64,000 bases of DNA from assembly GCF_018448925.1 (NCBI RefSeq), contig NZ_RCWE01000014.1, positions 49,147 to 113,146 on the forward strand, in the 5' to 3' direction. The translations under genes were made by a program, and so were the position numbers. This document shows positions 40,701 to 48,000 of the stretch, piece by piece. The notes beneath the pieces were generated by a model. It saw nothing but the letters and a program-made list of their open reading frames with translations, made no database searches and had not been told where the DNA came from. Each line of letters opens with the position of its first letter. Within the stretch, counting starts at the first letter, position 1. Origin of the DNA: Photorhabdus akhurstii. Its GTDB lineage: Bacteria > Pseudomonadota > Gammaproteobacteria > Enterobacterales > Enterobacteriaceae.

Positions 40701-41336
40701 CAAATTGGCGGTAACGCCGGTAACGACGTAATTAAACTGTTGGGTTACCATGCGATGATTAATGGTGGAGAAGGCGATGACCACCTGATAGCGGCCACTA
40801 TTGCTAAGTTCAGCCAGTTTAATGGTGGTGATGGTCAGGATCTGCTGGTATTAGGGGGTTATCAGAACCGCTTTCAGGGTGGGACGGGTGTAGACAGCTT
40901 TGTAGTCAGCGGTAAGGTGATTGACAACCAGATTGATGATATCAATGCGGAAGATATGATTGTCTTTGATGGTATTGACTGGCAAAACCTGTGGTTCCAA
41001 CGTAGCGGATATGATCTGGTGTTATCAGTAAACCGCCATACTGAGGATAAAACCGCTCAGGGGGCATTTGAATCAATAGGTTCAGTCACTTTTAGTAATT
41101 ATTTTAATGGTAATCGTGCCAAATTGGTGGCGCAGATGGGGGATAAGAGTGCATCGGGAGAGCGTGAGTTTACGGCGCTATCGGATAATGCGGTTGATAC
41201 TTTGATCCAATCAATGAGCAGTTTTGCCCCGACAGCAGGCGATAATGGTTTTATTGAAAATCTGGACAATAAGGCGACAATTGCCATTACAACGGCGTGG
41301 TCAGATATTACTATTGGTAAGGCGCGGTTTGCATAA
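28707..41336 (+). CDS. rtxA: MARTX toxin RtxA1 with YopT-like C58 protease effector
   Basis: About 4209 residues from the ATG at 28707 (an in-frame TTG one codon earlier is ignored; AAAGGG precedes). Layout: A-type glycine repeats (about 20-300 and 540-650); 19-residue B repeats (about 650-1310); two similar carbohydrate-binding-like modules (about 1440-1580 and 1583-1728, each starting with a LILNGDFE-type motif); a charged coiled coil (about 1735-1955); an unrecognised effector domain (about 2090-2390); a helical segment (about 2400-2600); and a C58 cysteine-protease-like domain with Cys2778 (GICFALSSRYMME), His2917 (EDHAMSVVVH) and Asp2936 (FFDPNFG). Next comes the MARTX cysteine protease domain with His3200 (VGHGR) and Cys3245 (VGCSL), then C-terminal repeats. 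Exported by RtxBDE-TolC; the protease domain releases effectors inside host cells on inositol hexakisphosphate binding. Confidence 0.95.
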   Translation: MGKSSNRSTEYFFTGKYYDDNDGNSITAIGVGGEVYAYGGNDDVTVGSLKVDVYHTDGDLAVKGASGYAGVSKTGNGGLSFAGAAGAAFIHHTGKTGNLNYSGAAGYNKLVRKGLSGDTNFKGAGGYNKLWHETNRGNLDFAGAGAYNDIDHTWFNRYQDSQGSVTFNGAGAANSINSRVESGNVTFNGAGADNHIVRKGKEGNIILRGAGASNRIERVRQNKDGYEQTRGDITFEGAGGYNKLYSDVAHGNINFSGAGAYNEITRIGADSDFDGEALEFAKAEEIVLMTATMGGSWIQESQQVTGIKSTVEPNTYLFAFADKMYTKISKVQLQNNPTTGRLGYYATSWYKAGNHLKDLAAKEISSGNGFVAVNANGAYRLSSLVFEHQQPIEIHAIEESLLIDKWVTYAGGIVVKAEDISLGDAKMGGYAIFSDGRKVDVSAVKSNRQPNTYVYAKVMGSYTKIVKVQLKNDPDTKQLKYRAEAWYKAGDHTGNLANEELSYANGYTSIGPGYMLSQLQYNVNTVRRTSHRLVHSEEYSQQDLVKSPTSSGYVNFNGVGGGNVIKSNVTRGNVNFKGAGAANVILHGSKFGDTNFDGAGAANVVVKNGEKGDLTFHGAGLANVLVHQGQSGKMDVYAGGAVNVLVRVGDGQYLAHLLAYGNISIHKGNGNSRVLMLGGYNTHSQIGNGNGNWSGAGGFNVITQAGTGDISSVLLGGANVLTKLGAGDLVAGMFGGANIITHLSDESETADTTAIALGGANILTKKGKGNALAVMGGGANVLTHIGDGNTTGVMLGGANILTKVGKGDTTGIMFGIGNVLTHVGNGLTLGVMAAAGNIFTKVGEGISIAAMIGAGNLFTHIGKGDAWALMGGAVNVFTKVGDGNALVLMIAAGNVFTHIGDGTTVALMLAKGNIATKVGNGMTLAAMIGKANIFTHVGDGNTFAAMIGGANVLTKVGNDLTAALMIGKANIYSHVGNGSSIGLFAGELNVMTKVGAGTTLAAMFGKANMMTHVGDGLTGVLALGEANIVTKVGDDFMGVVAAAKANVITHVGDATTAGILLGKGNILTKVGNGPTVGLLISDVGNVMTHVGDGTTVGFAKGKANIITKIGDGAGVNAAWGEANILTQVGNGDRYNFAKGKANLITKVGNGQEVTVVQGDANTITHVGNGDDYTGAWGEANIITRVGDGRNVVLAKGRANIVTQVGKGDSFNALWSEGNVVTKVGDGMQITAAKGKANVTTTVGNGLNVTAAHGDANINTHVGNGVSVNVAWGKYNVNTKVGNGLNVAVMKGQGNANIQVGHGLYVNASYARNNVAIKIGDGDFYSLAVASSNTESNKLASFFDNIKQTVLGVGGSQAINYLVHGDEANTSGTHKGRGAINLTEVSAIDGFKMEEIDQVGSDLSGRLSRSVTAVEVPDINSIESSLAGSLNRKTRSVSDRNENLIVNGDFEQGNQGWQSTNGVEAYNPANAYGLNNAGHGKRVSELDVDVNTTLSQELQNLSEGEVVSLSFDFAKRSGLASGEGMDVLWNGKSIFATSGNEVEWQNRALQLTAQEGTNRIEFKGTGQNDGLGYILDNVVVKSEMSLILNGDFERGDHSWQSTNGVEAYHEASAYGLDNAGHGSRVSELDVDVSTTIYQDLKNRFEGEVISLSFDFAKRANSTTYNEGMEVLWNGESKFTITNGDTGWQSETLELIAKAGTNRIEFKGIGDNNGIGYILDNVVAKSVGRLPANSVIEHARQDQAAKNALSDKEKAEKDRQLLEQEKEKQLAAIEKSKSQLESTDQEALSWNGQEQSEAIKEEAQAVTKELTLIADNFKQLKDETDDSRELDSHYLDYAGGISEEIQKRLDNLKPALEKRLTDIHRDTIDTQQKVKDAVALSEAGAEKGKQNRDKAILDGVDAQFKADQRKEEALSQQQQAEKAKNNANIAYQNAESRGKRDTAAAESKAAQTQADAKGAKLSDSKPARIGASGSGLSGEKAYESTGAGETGSHIDPESTLEARNRYYQGLTEEELQALESAKQAVNRLQINAGIRTKNTGASLIPRSVETQSDSILVPPSHETRELIRKTPTISGINLEGLGGSKKRAIDSSVLSRAQKVAHIYRWLDNGNDNVSDRYIPVPGFKRVNADISDKTRQRIVAFVERHIKNAKNNVPENEASSLAKLFVDATLNYDWDKRVEFIAKIDSYGYSFEPARGDKNIVSFWSGKTFRRHRDVLEAAQPDGQKIVYDLDVQGNAFAIQLNQQLMRWGIMYLADPENNEHRALRAAIDAATYSNTGFWSSVYAAGSRGDVYLISEGGLRLGNYFWNVELPVLRKLQREGLVGEIRLLDKPAIEYKGLPVKSIGRSLTEAGITVQARFDALTIEEQKKRLAVNPGGYKADTIVDLDIKLSAVDTMLNQALPFYGLRTERNLLVQKSDEGFEVRSWPGNGNEFKKIIVKNTASNNLLKAVERFILANYDNYAQLPDELYFIADRIISRHQGHTRILTEKVNGIWKLVPKLMSVSEFQQAASVLGKMRGDSYQKVINALESYQNTRQGRKDDELDVIEKLSNLRQQVEGYLLGHPDSDRVPAMKALLSQINTRFEESMIFAESTVRIAEQGDFSSLYDKLVNANLKDSKHLYIDENGDFVTRGKTNIYINQKAESSDKAVEQVKAAVIKEYGQDVSDAVFSNLKAGDLSNDGKGIDISGLRKIHQAIENISTPSGSQSEDHNVEKKSLFQEVGYTIFDLKADGKQLADYSFHFSQNEDLLGELKKLIPEISNVLVTNGNDVQSKEFLEGICFALSSRYMMEERVNGVGGGKAYIEWLQDVVKAYNDNSVNKKTDINSIESSLLNRYRRQKVGPAIEELLSIQHFQQLDAGSLIEKAKGNIDYSARLKANGLTGARIGDPLNYEVDGYESVMEQLRNVKQSTYMMFMSEDHAMSVVVHKSEAQTIWSFFDPNFGAKSFDNYDDFHRFMDSFHKGLITGYRSPIGYKYASASPEDSAKSSFYINYNTFEDSAITGYDNTWKQAREGEQRHVLHALKERGIMFSLGSGVEGWIADYRKDVVTLDVMDEKGQRVSVEVESNNFKQAASFVQLNIGKIFADPTVSKLTLKGSKNGDATVSVLEKLSSDTVLKNRDVESWERISVTPQTDGRETRFDGQIIIQMEDDPVAAKAAANLAGKHPDSSVVVQFDSEGKYRVVYGDSSQFKPSDKLRWQIVGHGRSESEQNNTRLSGYSADELAIKLKQFTQSFSQVGKPDHISIVGCSLISDDKRDGFAHRFITALKEQDIHTTVSARRSEVAIDITGRKFTQNKNNQWVNNLTDNKVVLSWNEKGELETHSERVRGNIAESDINLSRVGIANADMPAKGAIVDNADIFTAPEKRKNKIETDSSHISNNQISYSGNIQVDVGNGEFTALNWGTSNVGIKAGTGGFKSLAFGDNNVMVHIGNGDSKHSVDIAGYQALEGAQMFIGNRNVSFNKGRSNDLIVMMDKSLPTPPLVNPFDGAARISGVLQSIAHSGEGQEWLTAQDQQWTIAGAKKFVQDMSGLDQTSSVDYKTLVDLGSQHERSSRGLRSDTEAALNKKFNQWLSKNGNSVDMSNMSRADKFRQANEKLAFNLAVGGQGADIQVTTGNWNFMFGDNIQSLLDTNLGSLFSLMTQQYSTTGIAKTTFTYNPQDLPRQLKNKLLGRLAGVNADTTLADIFGVDYTADGRIVSRGDEPVDGVAILKEMIEVIGEFSGEQLKAFTDPDKLLDGLKSHLNMGTDGIKSFAESHGLKQKDADENEERQSGTPATVETESTKPEHAFGFHSLNLPNLFATMFSKDKQQEMKSLVTNLKENLTTDLLNMEQKTFDFLRNSGHLQGDSDIYVSLGNYNFNWGGDGKDLGAYLGDNNNFWGGRGDDVYYSIGTSNIFAGGTGNDLGVLMGRENWMFGGNGDDTAVVAGRINHVFMGEGNDQTFVFGEGGLINTDKGQDYVVTSGNYNRVDTGEDQDYAVTIGNNNRVELGEGHDFARVFGNDNQIGGNAGNDVIKLLGYHAMINGGEGDDHLIAATIAKFSQFNGGDGQDLLVLGGYQNRFQGGTGVDSFVVSGKVIDNQIDDINAEDMIVFDGIDWQNLWFQRSGYDLVLSVNRHTEDKTAQGAFESIGSVTFSNYFNGNRAKLVAQMGDKSASGEREFTALSDNAVDTLIQSMSSFAPTAGDNGFIENLDNKATIAITTAWSDITIGKARFA

Positions 41337-41370
41337 TTAATTCTCTAGAATAAAAGTAAAATGAGTAATA

Positions 41371-41402
41371 AAAATGGCTCACACAATTGGTGAGCTATTT
41401 TT
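41371..41402 (+). terminator. Terminator of rtxA1
   Basis: GCTCAC (41377-41382) and GTGAGC (41390-41395) pair, preceded by an A run and followed by TATTTTT, 35 nt after the rtxA1 stop. A similar hairpin follows rtxA2, consistent with duplication of the whole unit. Confidence 0.7.
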
Positions 41403-41825
41403 ACGGCTGAATAACAAATGTTCATTATATTATTGGCTGTTTGTTGATTAATGGTTATATTTATTGGTAAATTTTATTTATCATTATTATTTCCTGACTA
41501 AAAAAGTAGGATATTATTATCTCATTTACTTATATTTTTTTAATCGTTATAATCTGTGTGGTTATTTATGGAAATGGAATAAAATAATTGATCGTAATTG
41601 ATAAAATTTTATGTTTTAGTTTAGTCATTGCTTTATTATCTTGTCTGTATTTTCAATATTATCGCAGAAAAAATATCTGCGTTAACGATTTTTTTGAATT
41701 TTTTATTTATCTCATTCAATGGATTTGTTTTAAGGTGTTTGTAAATGCATCAAATTGAAACTTTTCTGAAATAGGTGTTCTTCTTGTTATATCCGTTTTA
41801 TTAATAAATTACTTTTGGGAAAAAG

Positions 41826-41943
41826 TATGTCTGATAAATTCGTGTAAACAATATCTGATGTTGATTTTAATGGCGGTTTTATCCTTTATTTAATTTTCTG
41901 CTATTAAAAATTCAGAAGATGAGAACTTGAATATTCAAAATAA
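41826..41943 (+). pseudogene. Degenerate rtxH remnant before rtxA2
   Basis: The sequence begins ATGTCTGATAAATTCGTG and then TAA, where intact rtxH reads MSEKFVQ, so the Gln codon has become a stop. After the stop the frame continues TISDVDFNGG, matching TISSVNYNKG of RtxH, and then breaks down with further stops. About 35 codons are recognisable. This shows that an rtxH copy once stood before rtxA2. Confidence 0.75.
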
Positions 41944-41950
41944 CTGACCT

Positions 41951-41980
41951 ATCCGTTAGGTGCAGTGGTTTTCTGCTTAA
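41951..41980 (+). pseudogene. Remnant of the 3' end of rtxC before rtxA2
   Basis: GTGCAGTGGTTTTCTGCTTAA (split at 41960-41980) matches the last seven codons of rtxC, with only two base differences and with the same distance-type spacing to the toxin ribosome site. The bulk of the rtxC copy has been deleted, so rtxA2 depends on the single intact RtxC upstream if it is acylated at all. Confidence 0.6.
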
Positions 41981-42007
41981 CCTCAATAATAAATTAAAGG
42001 GCTATTT

Positions 42008-45000
42008 ATGGGAAAATCATCAAATAGAAGTACCGAGTACTTCTTTACTGGAAAATATTACGACGATAATGACGGCAACAGTATTACTGCTATTGGTGTC
42101 GGTGGTGAAGTTTATGCTTATGGCGGAGATGATGATGTTACGGTTGGTTCATTAAAAGTAGATGTATACCATACAACTGGTAAACTTTCAGTAAAGGGAG
42201 CATCAGGTTATACCGGTATTAGCAAAACGGGAAATGGCGGTCTGTCATTTGCCGGCGCATCAGGTGCGGCTTTTATTGATCACACGGGCGAAACAGGAAA
42301 TTTATATTATTCGGGTGCTGCTGGTTATAACAAACTGACTCGTAAAGGTTTATCTGGAGATATAAGTTTTAAAGGCGCTGGCGGATACAATAAATTATGG
42401 CATGAAACTGATCAGGGAAATGTCTATTTTGCCGGTGCGGGAGCGGCTAATAAAATTGACCGTACTTGGTATAATCATTATGAAGGCACTCAAGGAGATG
42501 TGACATTTAACGGCGCAGGCGCTGCAAATAGTATCGATTCGCGGATAGAAAGCGGTGACATCATTTTGAATGGTGTTGGTGCTGATAATCATGTTGTACG
42601 TAGAGGTAGAGAAGGGGATATTACCTTGCACGGAGCGGGGGCCGCGAATCGTATTGAACGTATACGCCACAGTGAAGATGGGTATGGACAGACACAGGGC
42701 GATATTACTTTTGAAGGCGCGGGGGGTTATAACAAACTCTATTCTGATGTCGCCCACGGTAATATTCATTTTACAGGCGCAGGGGTTTATAATGAAATTA
42801 CCCGAGCAGGTACGGAAAATGAAATAGAATTTGCTCAGGCTAAAGATATTGTTCTGACATCAGCAACAATGGAGGGAAGCTGGATTCAACAATCTCAACA
42901 AGTTAAAGCAATTAAATCCGCAGTAGAGCCTGATACTTATCTCTTTGCTTTTGCCAATAATGTTAATACTAAAATTGTCGCTGTACGGCTGCAAAATGAT
43001 CCTGATACTGGTAAGCTCCGTTATTATGCCACTTCTTGGTATAAGGAAGGTAATCATCTTAAGGATATTGCCAAAGAAAATATCAATATAAATAATGGAT
43101 TTATCCCTGTTAAAGGGGAGGGCGCTATTACGCTTGGCAATATTAATCTTATATATCGACAAGAAACCACGATACAAGGTGTTGAGGAGGCATTATTAAC
43201 CGATAAATGGGTAAATTATGCTGGCGGCGCCAACATTAAGGCGGAAGATGTCACACTGGGCAGTGCAAAAATAGGAGGATATGCGATCTCTTCTAATGGG
43301 CTGAAAATTGATGTCTCGCCGGTAAAATCAAACGAACAACCGAATACTTATGTATATGCAACATTTCTGGCTCCTTATACCAAAGTGGTTGAGGTTAAGT
43401 TGGCGAATGATTATGAAACAGGGAAGCTGAAATATATTGCAAAATCTTGGTATAAAACAGGTGACCATACTGATCGTTTAGCAGATGAAAGTTTTTCCTA
43501 TCCTGGTGGTTATCAATCAATAGGGGCTGGTTATACGTTAAGTCAGCTTCACTATGATTTAAATGTAATAGATGATATTGCTGATAGTTTAACTGATCTT
43601 GAAGGTTATTCTGAGCAAGATCTTATTAAATCATCAAGAAATGGCGGTAATAGCTCCGGTAATATTTATTTCATCGGTGCAGGTGGTGGAAACGTTATTA
43701 CATCCAATGTGACGCACGGTAATATTAATTTTACCGGAGCGGGGGCAGCTAACATTATTTTGCACAGTTCAACATTCGGTAATACCTATTTTGACGGGGG
43801 CGGTGGTGCTAATGTCATTGTGAAAAACGGTGAAGAGGGCAAGCTATCGTTCCGTGGTGCGGGGTTAGCTAATGTCTTGGTTCACCAAAGCCAAGATGGA
43901 GAAATGGATATTTATGCCGGCGGCGCAGCAAATGTTCTTGTACGTGTCGGGGACGGACAATATCTGGCTCATCTTCTGGCTTATGGCAATATCTCAATCC
44001 ACAAAGGCAACGGTAACAGCCGGGTGCTGATGTTGGGCGGGTACAACACCCATACCCAAATCGGTAATGGCAATGGCAACTGGTTCGGTGCGGGTGGTTT
44101 TAACGTTATAACTCAGGCGGGAACCGGGGATATTTCCTCCGTACTTTTGGGCGGTGCTAACGTACTGACTAAACTCGGTGCGGGAGATCTGGTTGCCGGT
44201 ATGTTCGGCGGCGCCAATATTATCACCCATCTCAGTGATGAGAGTGAAACTGCCGATACCACCGCTATTGCGTTGGGCGGCGCCAACATCTTGACCAAGA
44301 AAGGGAAAGGCAATGCATTGGCGGTAATGGGCGGTGGCGCGAATGTTCTCACGCATATCGGTGATGGCAATACCACGGGCGTTATGCTCGGTGGCGCTAA
44401 TGTCTTAACCAAAATCGGCAAGGGTGACACGACCGGCATCATGTTCGGCATCGGCAACGTGTTGACTCATGTTGGCGACGGTTTGACACTGGGCGTGATG
44501 GCTGTGGCAGGCAATATCTTCACCAAAGTCGGGAATGGTACATCGATTGCCGCCATGATTGGCGCGGGCAACCTGTTTACTCATGTCGGCAAAGGGGATG
44601 CATGGGCGTTAATGGGCGGCGCAGTGAACGTCTTTACCAAAGTGGGTGACGGTAATGCGCTGGCATTAATGGTAGCCGTAGGCAATGTGTTTACTCATAT
44701 TGGGGATGGCACAACTGTTGCGCTGATGCTGGCGAAGGGCAATATCGCCACGAAAGTGGGTAATGGCATGACTCTGGCGGCGATGATCGGCAAAGCCAAT
44801 ATCTTTACCCATGTCGGGGATGGCAATACCTTCGCGGCCATGATTGGAGGCGCCAATGTGCTGACCAAAGTCGGCAATGACCTGACCGCCGCTTTAATGA
44901 TCGGGAAAGCCAATATCTATTCGCATGTGGGTGATGGCGCCAGTATCGGTTTGTTTGCCGGTGAATTGAATGTGATGACCAAAGTCGGTGCGGGCACCAC

Positions 45001-48000
45001 CCTGGCGGCGATGTTTGGTAAAGCCAATATGATGACCCATGTGGGAGATGGCTTAACCGGCGTGTTAGCACTGGGTGAGGCTAATATCGTTACCAAAGTG
45101 GGTAATGATTTTATGGGAGTGGTTGCGGCGGCGAAAGCGAATGTTATTACACATGTCGGCGACGCGACGACCGCCGGTATCCTGCTTGGCAAAGGCAATA
45201 TTCTGACCAAAGTAGGAAACGGTCCCACGGTCGGTCTGCTTATTTCTGATGTGGGTAATGTGATGACCCATGTCGGCGAGGGGACGACGGTGGGTTTTGC
45301 CAAAGGTAAAGCCAATATCATCACCAAAATCGGCGATGGCGCCGGAGTGAATGCGGCTTGGGGGGACGCCAATATCCTGACTCAAGTGGGAAATGGCGAC
45401 CGTTACAACTTCGCGAAAGGTAAAGCTAATCTCATTACCAAAGTGGGGAATGGACAAGAAGTTACGGTGGTTCAGGGGGATGCCAACATTATCACCCATG
45501 TGGGTAACGGCGATGATTACACCGGCGCCTGGGGCAAAGCCAACGTTATTACTAAGGTGGGAGATGGACGCAATGTGGTGCTTGCTAAAGGCAAGGCTAA
45601 CATTGTCACTCAAGTAGGTAAGGGCGACAGCTTTAACGCCTTATGGAGCGAAGGCAATGTCATCACCAAAGTGGGTGACGGTATGCAGGTGACGGCGGCG
45701 AAAGGGAAAGCTAACGTGACCACGACAGTAGGCAATGGCTTAAATGTCACTGCTGCTCATGGTGACGCTAACATTAACACTCACGTAGGTAATGGTGTTT
45801 CGGTTAACGTGGCGTGGGGGAAATATAACGTCAATACCAAAGTTGGCAATGGTCTCAATGTTGCGGTGATGAAAGGCCAGGGTAATGCCAATATTCATGT
45901 TGGTGATGGTTTGGGTATCAATGCTTGTTATGCACGTAATAACGCGGTGGTTAAGATTGGTAATGGTGATTTCTACAGCTTCTCTGCTACAGAAAACGGC
46001 AAACTCTCTTCCCTCTTTGAGCATATCAAACAGACAACATTAGGTGTGGGAGGCAGTCAGGCGATCAATTACCTGGTTCACGGGGAGGAAGCTAACACGT
46101 CTGGCGCCCATAAAGGCAGAGGCGCGATTAATGTAGCGGAAGTTTCTGCCATTGATGGCTTTCAGATGGATGAAATTGCGCCGGTAAGTTCAGATTTAAA
46201 CCATCGTCTCAATGGCGCTATAACAGCCGTGGAGACGCCTGACGTCAGTTCAATAGAAGGTGCTTTGAGTCAAAAAACGCGATCGGAGTCGGATCAGAAT
46301 GAAAATCTGATCGTCAATGGTGATTTTGAACAAGGTAATCAAGGTTGGCAGTCAACCAATGATATGGAGGCATATAACCCGGCAAGTGTTTATGGTCTTG
46401 ATAATACCGGTAATGGTGAACGAGTCAGTAAATTTAATGTTGATAAAAACACCGTAATTTGGCAGGAATTGCAAAATTTGTCTGAAGGAGAAGTGGTTTC
46501 ACTGACTTTTGATTTTATGAGTCATTTAGAGATGGTGGAGCGTGATCTGAGTGACAGCGGAATAGTGGTATTGTGGAATGGTAAATCCGTATTCTCAGCT
46601 TCTGGACCGCGAGCTATACAGCGCACCCAAAAACTCAATTTAATGGCAAAAGCAGGCACTAACCGGATTGAATTTAAAGGTACAGGTCAGGATGATGGAT
46701 TTAGTTACATCTTAGACAATATCGTTGTGAAATCTGAGACGTCACTGATTGTCAATAATGACTTTAAGCAAAGTAAATTAGATTGGCAATCAACCAATGA
46801 TATTGCGGCATATAGCCCATTGAGTACTGATGGACCTAATAATACCCGTTATGGCGAACGAGTGAGTGAACTTGATGTTGATAAAAACACCACTATTTAT
46901 CAGGATCTGCAAAATCGTTCTGAGGGAGAAATCATTTCGTTGAGCTTTGATTTTGCCAATCGTCCCGATGCTTATTCAGCCGACAATGGCATGGATGTTT
47001 TCTGGAATGGCAAACTTGTATTCTCGACTTTTGGCGATGCAGCGAAATGGCAAAATAAGACACTAGAACTGATAGCGAAAGCGGGCAGTAATCGAATTGA
47101 GTTTAAAGGGACTGGTTTGAGTGACGGCGTAGGTTATATTCTGGATAACGTTATTGCAAAATCTGAAAGCTCACCACAAGCCAATATTATTACCGAACGT
47201 GTGAAACAGGATAAAGCGGCGCAAAATGCGTTAAACGATAAAGAAAAAGCAGAAAAAGATCGCCAACTGTTGGAGCAGGAGAAAGAGAAACAACTGGCAG
47301 CGATTGCAAAATCTCAATCCCAATTGGAATTAACGGATCAGGAAGCACTTAGCCGAAATGGGCTGACACAACGTAACGCGATAGAAGCAGAAGCGCAGGC
47401 GGAGACTGACAAACTGGTTTCCATGACACAAGGTTTGAAGGTGCTTAATGACTATTCCAACTACAGCGGTGCCAATTACAGCGGCCAATCAGGCGACCAG
47501 TGGCGCAATCAGTTTGCTTCCCAATTTTTGAGCCGTGCCCAGGATGAGTTGAATTACACCAAATTTATTACTCAGAAAAAATTAGCTAATGCTCAACGGT
47601 CTATTACGGATAATCAGCAACAAGTAAAAGAAGCGGTTGCGAAATCCGAAGTCGGCGTAGCACAAAGTGAACAGCACCATGCCAGTGCAAAACAAGACAT
47701 TGCAGAGGCTCAGGAAAAAGCCGCGTTAAGGAAAGAAGAGGCATTATTGCAGCAACAACGGGCCGAAGAAGCGGAAAATGACGCAAATATCGCCTATCAG
47801 GGGGCGAAATATCGGGGTAAACGTGATATTGCAGCGGCTGAAAATAAGATTGCTCAGGTACAAGAAGATGCCAGAAGGGCAAAACAGAGCGATTCCAAAC
47901 CTGATCGTACCGGTGCCGGTGGTAGTGGTTTGTCTGGCAATGCCTACGAATCGACAGGAGCAGGGGAAACCGGTAGCTATGTTGATCCCGAATTAATACT

